Under the pieces are notes generated by a model. The model was given only the letters and a program-made list of their open reading frames with translations, was not told the DNA's origin and ran no database searches. From Rhizobium tropici CIAT 899 (GTDB lineage Bacteria > Pseudomonadota > Alphaproteobacteria > Rhizobiales > Rhizobiaceae), in NCBI RefSeq assembly GCF_000330885.1, contig NC_020061.1:286717-350716 (forward strand): a DNA stretch of 64,000 nucleotides, read 5' to 3'. Numbering within the stretch: position 1 is the first letter of the stretch; every line of letters begins with the position of its first letter. Below are positions 9,172-17,323 of this stretch, one piece after another. Position numbers and translations under genes: made by a program.

Positions 9172-9894
9172 TTACGAATCCGGTTTTTCGGAAAGCGCGT
9201 AGCCGACAGTTCTTACAGTCCGTATCAGATCGCGGTCGCTATCCCTATTTAGTGCCGCGCGCAAGTTGCCGATGTGAACATCGATGGTGCGAGGCCCGAT
9301 ATGAACGGCATGGGGCCAAGCTGCATTCTTTAGTTCATCTCGCGAGTAGGCCCGGTATGGGTTCCTCATAAAGTGCTCCAGCAGGCGGAACTGGGTTGGA
9401 GCTACATGAATCGTCCGGCCGTTTCGGCGCACACGATGCGTGGCCACATCCAATTCAATGTCCTGAAAGGCAAGCAGTTCGTGATGCCTGGGAATGGAAC
9501 TCCGACACGAGCCGTCCAAGATTCTGCCGATGCTCGTCAGCGCTATCTCTCGCGATCGGCTAACATGCTCATTGTCATCGAAAGTGACCGTGTCTCCTTG
9601 AGTTACTTCATCAGCAACCGCCGCAATCGCAATGATCGACATTGACCGCGCCCGGCGAGAAAGACGCAGGCGAATACAGAGCGTCTGCTTCTCAACGTCA
9701 GGGAAATGCGTCCTAAGAAACACCACATCTGGCGTCGCCTCTTGGAAGTGTTTGGCGAGGACGTTCCCATGGCTGGTATTGAGGTGCTTACATGCGCATT
9801 CCAAGAACTGACCAGAGCAATCTTCTGGTGCAGTGATCAGCACCGCCGCTGAGTGGAAATCCCGATTAGTCTCGTTCTCCGCCATCGCGTGCAT
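9172..9894 (-). CDS. OmpR/PhoB-family winged-helix regulator with degenerate receiver domain (TtsI-like?)
   Basis: A 240-residue DNA-binding protein. Residues about 140-235 form a clear OmpR-type winged helix: LDVATHRVRRNGRTIHVAPTQFRLLEHFM, SRDELKNAAWP, RTIDVHIGNLRAAL and RTVRTVGYAL. The N-terminal half has receiver-like hydrophobic strands, but where the phosphorylated aspartate should follow PDVVFL the sequence reads RTHFP, so phosphorylation is unlikely. This combination recalls TtsI, the activator of rhizobial type III secretion, but no nod box, tts box or secretion gene is recognisable nearby. It could equally be another atypical regulator. Transcribed alone, convergent with acdS. Confidence 0.65.
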   Translation of the reverse strand: MHAMAENETNRDFHSAAVLITAPEDCSGQFLECACKHLNTSHGNVLAKHFQEATPDVVFLRTHFPDVEKQTLCIRLRLSRRARSMSIIAIAAVADEVTQGDTVTFDDNEHVSRSREIALTSIGRILDGSCRSSIPRHHELLAFQDIELDVATHRVRRNGRTIHVAPTQFRLLEHFMRNPYRAYSRDELKNAAWPHAVHIGPRTIDVHIGNLRAALNRDSDRDLIRTVRTVGYALSEKPDS

Positions 9895-10355
9895 CCTTCA
9901 ATGAAAGTTCGACCGACCTTCAAATTCTTTCGCCAACAAAGTTTTGCACTTATCTCCAAAACCCAGTTTGTTGAACTGCGGCTCGCGCCGAAGCTTTCCA
10001 TTGCGGCACCTCGGCGAATGGGCTTGATCCGGAGGGAGTTCACTCCTCAGTCGGCAATTTTGCGGATAACCATGCACACATCGTGCCAATGAAAAGATCG
10101 TTTTGAAACAGTGCCATGCCTCTAATCTAGAGCGCACATGTTGAAACTCGGACTTGGGCGCTTTGCCACTAAAGCAAAGATACTTCAGCGGATCTGTAGC
10201 CAGCGCGCCCTTGCATTAACACGCGTTTCGGTTCGTGAAGAAATGTATCTGTCAGCGGCAGAAAGAACACCGCATACTCTTGACGCGGACCATCTGTTCG
10301 ACCCTCTGATCTTGATGCTTTCGCCGTCGCCGATGGCTGCGAACAGCGTTTGGAC
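9895..10355. other. Intergenic region between divergent regulator and nucleotidyltransferase-like genes
   Basis: About 460 bases with no convincing gene. I looked for a nod box and for GG-N10-GC elements on both strands and found none that matches well. Confidence 0.4.
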
Positions 10356-11135
10356 ATGCGCCTGGAGGAGGCGCTGATCCACCAGCTAGTCAACTATCTG
10401 ATTAGGGAGTGGACCAAGTACGTTTCGGGGTTAGTCTCAGCTTATGTGCACGATCCGAGGGCACTGCTAATGGAGACATGTGCGATTGTTATCGCAAGCC
10501 CCCGACATACTATGTTAACTGGCAAAGAGCGCTTCCCAGCGCGCGCAGTTATGGTCGGCGGCACGTCCGTTCTGCAACATCTATTATCTCAATTGGCACG
10601 CGTTGGCGTGCAAAAGACGATTATCCTTGGACTAGGAGGCATGGGCGAGGTCGACCATCGTTTCTGTCACGAGCTGTACGGTATGGAGCTCCGCGTACGC
10701 CCACAGCGCACGCCATATCCCGGGCGTCTTATTGATGTGACAGCGGCAGAGGAAGTCGCTGATGTCGATGGAGTAGTTTTGATATTTACCGCGGAAATGG
10801 TGATCAATTTAACTGTGCTGGAGCGCTTGGTACGGTCATCATATCGCAACATTGTCGTTGTGAGCCAGTCACTCGGCAAACGATCGCTACGAGTGCTGAC
10901 GGGCAAAGCGCAACGCCTTACAGCAATTGTACCCGAAGGCTCCGACAGCTATAAAAGTGCGTCTGCAGATTTGAGCCTCGTCGGCATTTATAAATTTGAT
11001 GCGGCGTTAGTTCGGAGGATTGCGCGGAGGCGGAAACGTCGCTCGCATGACGATCCGGAGTTCTTTGAAGCAGCATTTGGTTTTCACGGTCATCCAATCT
11101 ATGTCATGTGTGCCGAACCCGGCGAAATACGATGA
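10356..11135 (+). CDS. Nucleotidyltransferase-like protein (degenerate sugar-nucleotide transferase fold)
   Basis: About 259 residues, not assignable to a named gene. Residues about 42-90 (CAIVIASPRHTML, then FPARAVMVGGTSVLQHLLSQLARVGVQKTIILGLGG) look like the first beta-alpha units of an NTP-transferase/GT-A fold, where the typical glycine-rich nucleotide loop (AAGxGxRL) is replaced by IASPRHTML. Later segments DGVVLIFTAEMVINLTVLERLV resemble the metal-binding strand region, and SLVGIYKFDAALVRRI the end of the fold. The altered loop may mean a different substrate or lost catalysis. The start is uncertain: ATG 10356 is used, and a Met at residue 38 is possible. Base composition looks poorer in G+C than the nif genes, suggesting separate acquisition. 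Confidence 0.5.
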   Translation: MRLEEALIHQLVNYLIREWTKYVSGLVSAYVHDPRALLMETCAIVIASPRHTMLTGKERFPARAVMVGGTSVLQHLLSQLARVGVQKTIILGLGGMGEVDHRFCHELYGMELRVRPQRTPYPGRLIDVTAAEEVADVDGVVLIFTAEMVINLTVLERLVRSSYRNIVVVSQSLGKRSLRVLTGKAQRLTAIVPEGSDSYKSASADLSLVGIYKFDAALVRRIARRRKRRSHDDPEFFEAAFGFHGHPIYVMCAEPGEIR

Positions 11136-11356
11136 ACAACGACATCCATGCAGCAAGATTTTGAGTGCCGCAACTGAAGAATCTGGCCGCAACCCTGTTC
11201 CTTCGGCGCACGCAATCTTTGAGGCCCCAGATGCGTTCCCTGTTGTCAAAATGCAAAGCTTGGTTCCTGACGCCAAATTGCGCGTATGCCAACCAGCGAG
11301 TCGCTCTCTTCTTTCTTCGAGCCCTTTCATACATACGTCACGGCGTAAGTGACTCA
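11136..11356. other. Intergenic spacer upstream of IS5-family copy 1
   Basis: Around 220 bases with no recognisable gene or signal; only short overlapping open frames without family features. Confidence 0.3.
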
Positions 11357-11359
11357 TAA

Positions 11360-12291
11360 GAGTCGGATTCGAAAAGCGTTCAACGATATCCATACCTTGC
11401 TAGCCGTCTGGTGATGAGACGAATGTGGGCGATCATGATCCACGCTTCGGCTGATGCGATGGAGCGTTCGACGTCTTTGGCCAATCTGCGGCATCTGCCA
11501 AGCCAGGCGAAGGTCCGTTCGACCACCCATCGACGCGGCAGAACCTCGAAGCCTTTCGCCTTGTCTGAGCGCTTGATGATCTCGATCGTCCAGCGCCCGA
11601 TCTTTTTCAGTCGCCGCTTCAACTTATCGCCCGCATAGCCACCATCGGCGAAGACATGCAGTAACCATGGCCACCTGTGGCGGATGGATTTCAGGAGATC
11701 GGGAGCACCGTCGCGATCCTGGATGTCGGCGCTGTGCACCATGAGACCGACCATCAGGCCGAGCGTATCGACGATGATATGGCGCTTGCGGCCTTTGGTC
11801 TTCTTGCCCGCGTCATAGCCCCGGATGCCGCCGCTTTCGGTGGTTTTGACGCTCTGGCTATCGATCACACCGGCCGTCGGGCTTGCCTCCTTGCCCTCCA
11901 ACTCGCGCGTTTCCATCACGAGACGATGGTTGATGCGTGGCCAAAGTCCCAACGCTCTCCATTCATAGAAATAGCGCTGGACGGTCGAGCAGGGTGGAAA
12001 ATCCTTCGGCAGCATCCGCCATTGGCAACCAGTTGTGGCGATGTAAAGCAGGGCATTCACCACCTCTCGCAAATCCGTGGTCCGCGGGCGGCCCAAGCGG
12101 CGCGGCATTGGCAGGAAAGGCTGAACCAGACCCCATTCCCGATCCGTCATATCGCTTGCGTAGCGTGCCGTTCGCCGGGCATATTGCCGACGGGTGATTT
12201 TGGTCCAGGCCATCGTGTTCTCCATCGAATCTCGCAAATCCGAAGGAATCATAACCTGTTGAAATCACCCACCTCTTTTTGAGGCAGCCTC
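11360..12291 (-). mobile_element. IS5-family insertion sequence, copy 1 (932 bp)
   Basis: Ends begin GAGTCGGATTCG on the left and, on the complement, GAGGCTGCCTCA on the right, an imperfect inverted repeat. The element is flanked by a 3-base direct repeat TAA (11357-11359 and 12292-12294), typical of IS5-family TNA targets. A second copy of the same length with only a few differences lies at 28731-29662, so the element has been active recently. Confidence 0.88.
11380..12213 (-). CDS. IS5-family DDE transposase (copy 1)
   Basis: The 277-residue protein from MAWTKITRRQYARRT (an upstream in-frame ATG would add 13 residues) contains the DDE triad regions VIDSQSVKTTE, VFADGGYAGDK and VERTFAWLGRCRRL. 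The N-terminal segment DMTDREWGLVQPFLPMPRRLGRPRTTDLREVVNALLYI is the IS5/IS1031-type DNA-binding region. No frameshift is present, so it is probably active. Confidence 0.93.
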   Translation of the reverse strand: MAWTKITRRQYARRTARYASDMTDREWGLVQPFLPMPRRLGRPRTTDLREVVNALLYIATTGCQWRMLPKDFPPCSTVQRYFYEWRALGLWPRINHRLVMETRELEGKEASPTAGVIDSQSVKTTESGGIRGYDAGKKTKGRKRHIIVDTLGLMVGLMVHSADIQDRDGAPDLLKSIRHRWPWLLHVFADGGYAGDKLKRRLKKIGRWTIEIIKRSDKAKGFEVLPRRWVVERTFAWLGRCRRLAKDVERSIASAEAWIMIAHIRLITRRLARYGYR

Positions 12292-12407
12292 TAAGAGAAC
12301 TATTGTCAGGTTTGTCCAACCCAGGGTCGCGACGTACTCGGCTGATTATGCTGCATTTCGCATGCAGTTAAGAAAATTTGGTAGAGGCTCTGTGGGTTCT
12401 TTCAAAT

Positions 12408-12423
12408 TGGCACGACTCTTGAA
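12408..12423 (+). promoter_or_regulatory. Possible sigma54-like element ahead of the luxR-type gene
   Basis: TGGCACGACTCTTGAA has a perfect -24 box and correct spacing, but the invariant GC of the -12 box reads GA. No NifA site is seen between it and the IS5 end at 12291. It may be a decayed promoter. Confidence 0.3.
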
Positions 12424-12471
12424 CTACGGACAGCAATTCCGACCCCTCGGAAAAAACGAGAGGAAAGCAGG

Positions 12472-13440
12472 ATGTCAGCTCTTCCACAGCCCGCTTCCAA
12501 AGCTTTAGCGATAACGTTCGCCGGTGGCCGCTCACGGCCAGCGACTTCATCTGGCGACAGCATGGCGTGCCATTATTTGCCCGAGAGACAGCATCGATTG
12601 TCTCGGGACGGTTGCGGTTCCACTCAAATCAATAAACAGACTGGCCGAGTTACCGATCTGAATTCCTCGGACCTCTCGCCACCTTCTCAAGCTTTAAATC
12701 GAGGGGAACTTGCGGCCGAGTTCGGCCGATTTCTTGACCAGACACATACCGTCGCTCGGTCTAAACAGTTATTTGAGCACTTATCAGCTTTTGCTCTGAA
12801 TCTTGGCTGCACGTGGATAGCCTACGGTCCTCTTACAACCGAGCGCAAGGTTTTACAGCCGGTTCGACGCCCTTCTTTTGAGATCCTGAACTATCCTGAT
12901 GAATGGCAGAAGCGATGTCTCGAAATGGGTTATGATCGGAAAGCTCCTATTATCAAGGAAAGTCGAATGCGATCAGGCCCTATTCAATGGAGGGAGGCAT
13001 ACGTTAGCTCGAGCACAACTCCAAACGAACGGCGCATCTTCGACGAGGCTGCAAGCTTTGGCGTAAGGTCAGGCATTACCATTCCATTGCGCAGCGCGGC
13101 TGGAAGTTTCGCCATCATGAGCTTTGCCCAGCAGATTGAGCGTGAATTCCACCACAGGGCAATCGCCTACTTACAACTAGCGGCGATACATTTCCATCTG
13201 AGACTTGCTAATGTCGGGAGTTCGAATGTCATGGAGAAAGTGCCTGAGCTCTCGCAAAGGGAGAAAGAATGTATTCTCTGGGTAGCACGGGGAAAGTCGT
13301 CATGGGACATTGGAATTATTATGAGTATATCTGAAAATACTGTTAATTTTCACATTAAAAACGTCATGAGAAAATTAGACGCTGCGAGTAGAACCGTCGC
13401 GGCTATTAAGGCGTTAAATTTCGGATTTATCGAGTTGTAG
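12472..13440 (+). CDS. LuxR-family regulator with autoinducer-binding-type domain (LuxR solo)
   Basis: A 322-residue protein. Residues about 80-240 match the acyl-homoserine-lactone domain and residues about 257-322 the LuxR helix-turn-helix (LSQREKECILWVARGKSSWDIGIIMSISENTVNFHIKNVMRKL). Aligned to TraR, the pocket keeps Tyr (Y141), Trp (W145), Pro (P159) and Trp (W173), but the Tyr61 position is Cys149 and the Asp70 that grips the lactone amide is Ala158. This suggests a non-AHL or altered ligand. No luxI-type synthase is in the window. The first 75 residues have no domain match and the true start may be later (for example Met31). An aminotransferase gene follows on the same strand. Confidence 0.85.
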   Translation: MSALPQPASKALAITFAGGRSRPATSSGDSMACHYLPERQHRLSRDGCGSTQINKQTGRVTDLNSSDLSPPSQALNRGELAAEFGRFLDQTHTVARSKQLFEHLSAFALNLGCTWIAYGPLTTERKVLQPVRRPSFEILNYPDEWQKRCLEMGYDRKAPIIKESRMRSGPIQWREAYVSSSTTPNERRIFDEAASFGVRSGITIPLRSAAGSFAIMSFAQQIEREFHHRAIAYLQLAAIHFHLRLANVGSSNVMEKVPELSQREKECILWVARGKSSWDIGIIMSISENTVNFHIKNVMRKLDAASRTVAAIKALNFGFIEL

Positions 13441-13452
13441 GAGGCGATGTTC

Positions 13453-13533
13453 GTTCGTCGCTAAGTGATAGTGCCGCCACTGCCGCAGGCCTGTTTTCCT
13501 GCGACGAACAATAGGCAAGTAGGAACACTATCA
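13453..13533 (+). promoter_or_regulatory. Overlapping inverted repeats between luxR-type and aminotransferase genes
   Basis: GTTCGTCGC (13453-13461) pairs with GCGACGAAC (13501-13509); inside it CGCAGG (13484-13489) pairs with CCTGCG (13498-13503); TGATAGTG (13466-13473) pairs with CACTATCA (13526-13533). The right arms overlap, so the folds exclude one another, as in attenuators or protein-binding palindromes. Confidence 0.45.
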
Positions 13534-13683
13534 TTCTAGGTAGGAGCACAGTTGGCAATGGCCGTATAGAGTTGCGGAAACTTTCAAAATGGAGCCCGCT
13601 TTCGGAGCATTGCTAAGATCTCGCGGTAATTGGCGAGGGGTACAGGCGCTGGTGGGTCATGGCATCTGGTTGAGGAAATAATC

Positions 13684-14958
13684 GTGAGTAATGACAGCAT
13701 TTCCAATTCCCTATTTGCCTTTGAAAACCATGAATCGAACGTGCGATCCTATTCCCGATCATTCCCCGTGGTGTTCACGAAAGCGGCAGGAGCCATCCTC
13801 GAAGACGAAAATGGTTGTGCGTTCATTGATTTTCTTTCCGGCGCGAGTGCCCTTAACTACGGTCACAATGATCCGCACATCCTAAGTGCTGCCGTGGAAT
13901 ACCTGCATTCAAATGGAGTTATTCATGGGTTAGACATGGCTACGCCGGCGAAAAGAGAGTTTATGGAGCTTTTTGACGACCTGATTTTGCGCCCGTGCGG
14001 TCTCTCATACAAATTTCAGTTTGTCGGTCCCACTGGCGCCAATGCCGTCGAGGCAGCTTTGAAACTTGCACGCAAGGTCACTGGACGTCATAGCGTCGTT
14101 TCATTCACCAACGGTTATCATGGGGTGAGCCTGGGCGCGCTTGCTGTAACTGGTAATCGATACTTCCGAAATGCGGCAGGTCTTCCTCCTTCCGGCGCGG
14201 TCTTCATGCCTTACGACGGTTATTGGGGGCCTGATCAGGATACTACGGAATATCTGGACAAAGTGCTTGCGGATGGTAGCAGTGGCGTCGATTTGCCTGC
14301 AGCTGTTATTCTCGAAACCGTTCAGGGTGAGGGCGGCATCAATCCTGCGAGCAGAAACTGGTTGCAGTCGCTAGAGCGGCTTTGCAGGAAGAACGAGATC
14401 CTCCTGATTATTGATGACATTCAAGCGGGCTGCGGACGAACTGGCGATTTTTTCAGCTTTGAGTTTGCGGACATTTCTCCAGACATCGTTCTCTTGTCTA
14501 AGTCTCTCAGCGGTTGTGGGCTGCCGCTGTCGCTCCTGCTGCTCAAACCCGAATTTGACGTATGGCAACCAGGCGAACACAGTGGAACCTTTAGGGGCAA
14601 CAATCTCGCACTCGTGACAGCGACTGCTGCTTTGCGAAAATACTGGACAAATGAAAAGCTATCTAAAGGAGTTGTCGAAACAGGATGCATTCTAAGAGAG
14701 CGCCTTCAGGAAGTCGCCCAAAGCAACCGAAATTCCAACATTACCGTACGTGGAAGGGGCATGATGGTGGGGCTCGACTGCAGTACGGGCAAATTGGCGG
14801 GGGAAATCGTACGGAAAGCCTTTGAAGACGGGCTTGTAGTAGAGCGATGTGGCGCTGAAGATCAGGTTATTAAGCTTCTTCCTCCATTGACAATTGAACG
14901 GCAGATCTTGCAGCGTGGCTTGGACATTCTGGAGAAGTCCGTCCACTCAAGCGTATAA
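13684..14958 (+). CDS. Class III PLP aminotransferase (diaminobutyrate/EctB-like)
   Basis: A 424-residue fold-type I aminotransferase. Visible features: FIDFLSGASALNYGHNDPHI near the N-terminus, GPTGANAVEAALKLARKVTGR, the FTNGYHGVSLGALAVTGN loop, ETVQGEGGINPAS, DDIQAGCGRTGDFFSFE and the PLP lysine in LLSKSLSGCGLPLS. The pattern is closest to diaminobutyrate-2-oxoglutarate aminotransferases (EctB type), but no ectA or ectC lies near, so the product is unknown. The GTG at 13684 follows TGAGGAAA and is preferred over a TTG 54 bases upstream. It lies downstream of the LuxR-type gene across a structured intergenic region and may be its target. Confidence 0.85.
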   Translation: MSNDSISNSLFAFENHESNVRSYSRSFPVVFTKAAGAILEDENGCAFIDFLSGASALNYGHNDPHILSAAVEYLHSNGVIHGLDMATPAKREFMELFDDLILRPCGLSYKFQFVGPTGANAVEAALKLARKVTGRHSVVSFTNGYHGVSLGALAVTGNRYFRNAAGLPPSGAVFMPYDGYWGPDQDTTEYLDKVLADGSSGVDLPAAVILETVQGEGGINPASRNWLQSLERLCRKNEILLIIDDIQAGCGRTGDFFSFEFADISPDIVLLSKSLSGCGLPLSLLLLKPEFDVWQPGEHSGTFRGNNLALVTATAALRKYWTNEKLSKGVVETGCILRERLQEVAQSNRNSNITVRGRGMMVGLDCSTGKLAGEIVRKAFEDGLVVERCGAEDQVIKLLPPLTIERQILQRGLDILEKSVHSSV

Positions 14959-15162
14959 AGCTACGCTTGCCTCTTGGAGGCATGGCAGAGCCAAAGCAAT
15001 GGGGGGAGGGCATTTATCGTAGTTTTGGGCACCGCGGCTCGCACGAACCGGTTCATTCTCCGATCGTGCGGCCGGACGGGCGTCTTCGTTGGCGCCACTC
15101 GTAATGGGTTGCCGCTATTTAAAAAGTACGACCCTTAAGCTTGTTGGGTACTGCGGTTGATT

Positions 15163-15178
15163 TGTCGGATTCATGACA
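15163..15178. promoter_or_regulatory. NifA upstream activator site (TGT-N10-ACA), stranded by IS66 insertion
   Basis: TGTCGGATTCATGACA is an exact match. If the IS66 element (15231-20915) and one target copy are removed, it would lie about 87 bases upstream of the -24/-12 element at 20958, the normal NifA distance. Confidence 0.65.
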
Positions 15179-15238
15179 CGGAGTTCGGCCCTGCGCGTTG
15201 CCCCATCCTCACCTAAATAGTTGAACAGTGGTAAGCGG

Positions 15239-16837
15239 TTAGCCGACGGCGTCTGGTTTGAAGTTCCATGGCATGAGCAGCTCAATATCAGCGGCTGGCC
15301 AGCGATTTGCGATGCGGGTGAGCGTTTGAGATAGCCAGGCAAGCGGATCGACGTTGTTCATTTTTGCCGTCTGCAGAAGTGTGGCGATCGTCGCCCATGT
15401 CTCTCCGCCGCCCTCGCTGCCGGCAAAGAGACTATTCTTCCTCGTAATGGTTTGGGGCCGGATGGCACGCTCGACTATGTTGGAGTCGATTTCGACGCGG
15501 CCGTCCGTCAAGAAGTGCTCCAGCGCCTCCCGGCGTGTCAGGCCGTAGCGTATCGCCTCAGCAGTCTTGGACTTTCCGGAGACTTTGGAGAGTTCCTTCT
15601 CCCACAACTGGAAGAGATCGGCGACAATGCCAGCGGACGTCTCCTGACGGCGCCTCGCGCGCGTTTCGGCATCACTGCCGCGGATCTCGTCCTCGACCTT
15701 CCAAAGTTCCGTCATGGCTGTGATCGACGCCGTTGCAGCGTCATTAATGCCGCCGACATGCAGCTCGTAGAACTTTCGGCGTAAATGTGCCCAGCATCCG
15801 GCAAGCTTGATCGTTTCATTGCTGCCGGACTTGGCGCGCTCCTTGAGCATGCTGGTATAAGCCGAGTACCCATCCACTTGCAGGATGCCGCTGAACCCGG
15901 CGAGATGACGCGCGACACACTTGCCACCCCTGCTGTCTTCGAAGCGATAGGCAACCATCGGCGGGCCAGACCCGCCAAACGGTCGGTCATCGCAAGCGTA
16001 GGCCCATAACCACGCCTTCATCGTTCTACCAGAGCCGGGGACCAGCGTCGGTAAGGTGGTCTCGTCTGCAAAAACCCTCTCTCCGGCTTTAATGCGTTCC
16101 AAGATGTAATCCGCCAAGATCCGCAGCTCGAAGCCCAGATGCCCCATCCATTGGGCCATCAAAGAGCGGCTGAGAACCACGCTGTCGCGCAGATAGATCG
16201 CCTCCTGCCGGTAGAGCGGAAGACCATCGGCGTATTTCGACACGGCGATATAGGCCAGCAACCGTTCGCTCGGCAGCCCACCTTCGATGATATGCGCGGG
16301 CGCCAAAGCCTGCAGCACGCCGTCACGTTCGCGGAAGGCATATTTCGGGCGGCGTGTGACGATGACCCTGAACTTCGGCGGTATGACATCAAGCCGCTCG
16401 GATCGGTCCTCGCCGATCAGAACCTTTTCCAAGCCTTGGCAGTCGTCGGGGATCTCCGGCTCGATCACTTCCTCGATGCGTTCGAGATGGGCGGCAAAAC
16501 CTTTGCGTGGCCGCGCCTCCCTTTTTGGCCGCTCTTTGCCCACTTGGCCGAGCTCGCTGTCAATCGCCGCAAGGCCAGTCTCGACCTCCTCAAAAGCGAA
16601 GTCTATCTGCTCGTCGTTTATCGCCAGCCGCAGTCGCTCGGAGCGCGTACCGTTTTGGGCCCGCTGCAAAACCTTCAAGATCGCCGTCAAAGTGGTGATC
16701 CGCTCGTCGGCTTTCTGTTGGACAGCCTTCATTCGGGCAATTTCGGCGTCAGTCGCAGCCTTCTCTGCGTTCAAAGCGATGATCATCGCTTTCAGCGCAT
16801 CGATGTCGTCAGGAAGGTCGGGACCGGGTAAAATCAT
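15239..16837 (-). CDS. tnpC: IS66-family transposase TnpC
   Basis: The 532-residue protein from MILPGPDLPDDIDALKAM starts with a coiled-coil stretch (about residues 10-60), then the IS66 core: HIIEGGLPSERLLAYIAVSKYADGLPLYRQE, ADETTLPTLVPGSGRTMKAWLWAYACDD, VDGYSAYTSML, CWAHLRRKFYELH and VERAIRPQTITRKNSLFAGSEGGGETWA, and a C-terminal DIELLMPWNF. The reading frame is intact. Mobility of this copy is doubtful because its tnpB is split by the RIT element. Confidence 0.95.
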   Translation of the reverse strand: MILPGPDLPDDIDALKAMIIALNAEKAATDAEIARMKAVQQKADERITTLTAILKVLQRAQNGTRSERLRLAINDEQIDFAFEEVETGLAAIDSELGQVGKERPKREARPRKGFAAHLERIEEVIEPEIPDDCQGLEKVLIGEDRSERLDVIPPKFRVIVTRRPKYAFRERDGVLQALAPAHIIEGGLPSERLLAYIAVSKYADGLPLYRQEAIYLRDSVVLSRSLMAQWMGHLGFELRILADYILERIKAGERVFADETTLPTLVPGSGRTMKAWLWAYACDDRPFGGSGPPMVAYRFEDSRGGKCVARHLAGFSGILQVDGYSAYTSMLKERAKSGSNETIKLAGCWAHLRRKFYELHVGGINDAATASITAMTELWKVEDEIRGSDAETRARRRQETSAGIVADLFQLWEKELSKVSGKSKTAEAIRYGLTRREALEHFLTDGRVEIDSNIVERAIRPQTITRKNSLFAGSEGGGETWATIATLLQTAKMNNVDPLAWLSQTLTRIANRWPAADIELLMPWNFKPDAVG

Positions 16838-16912
16838 GCGCGTAATAGAGCATAAAATCAGCCGATTTCCCAACACTTACAGCAACATGATTCAACTTGC
16901 CGCACGTCGTCA

Positions 16913-17155
16913 TCAGCCGATCGAAAGTGGCCGGCGCACCTTGGCGGGGCGGATCTTTTTCCAATCCATTCCGGCCAGAAGTGCCATCAATTGCGCATGG
17001 TCGAGACGGACGCGGGCAGCAGACGGGACAGGCCAGCAGAAGCCATTTTCTTCGATTATTTTGGCGTAAAGGCAGACCCCACTGCCATCCCACCAAACAA
17101 TGCGGATCCGGTCTGCACGTTTCGAGCGGAATACATAAAGCGCACCGTTAAAGGG
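16913..17155 (-). pseudogene. tnpB: IS66 tnpB, C-terminal part (split by RIT insertion)
   Basis: Minus-strand reading gives NGALYVFRSKRADRIRIVWWDGSG, then LYAKIIEENGFCWPVP and the ending VRRPLSIG, the standard IS66 Orf2 C-terminus. The N-terminal part lies at 20351-20458, on the far side of the 3.2-kb RIT element. Confidence 0.9.
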
Positions 17156-17175
17156 TTATGTGGCGCGCCACATAA
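17156..17175. repeat. Perfect 20-base palindrome at the left end of the RIT element
   Basis: TTATGTGGCGCGCCACATAA is self-complementary. Its half-site TTATGTGGCG recurs at the inner ends of both long inverted repeats (ATTATGTGGCGG and complement), so it may be a recombinase binding or crossover site. Confidence 0.6.
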
Positions 17176-17180
17176 CCATA

Positions 17181-17265
17181 TTTATGCATCGGGTGAGATT
17201 TTGTGGCGGAGCCATTACGGCGCCAGCCGGGGACTGCCAAATCTAGAATTCTCCGCCACATAATA
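17181..17265 (+). repeat. RIT left terminal inverted repeat
   Basis: About 85 bases starting TTTATGCATCGGGTGAG and ending CCGCCACATAAT; its complement recurs at 20267-20350 with only a few mismatches. Confidence 0.88.
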
Positions 17266-17323
17266 TTTCATGCCTCTCTGACGGGCGCGGGATCCCCCTG
17301 CGCCGCAATACTGGAGGGGCAAT

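Noticed and set aside
9895..10355. Search for a nod box or tts box near the OmpR-type regulator
   Set aside because: No stretch matches the conserved 47-base nod box or its ATC-N9-GAT core convincingly.
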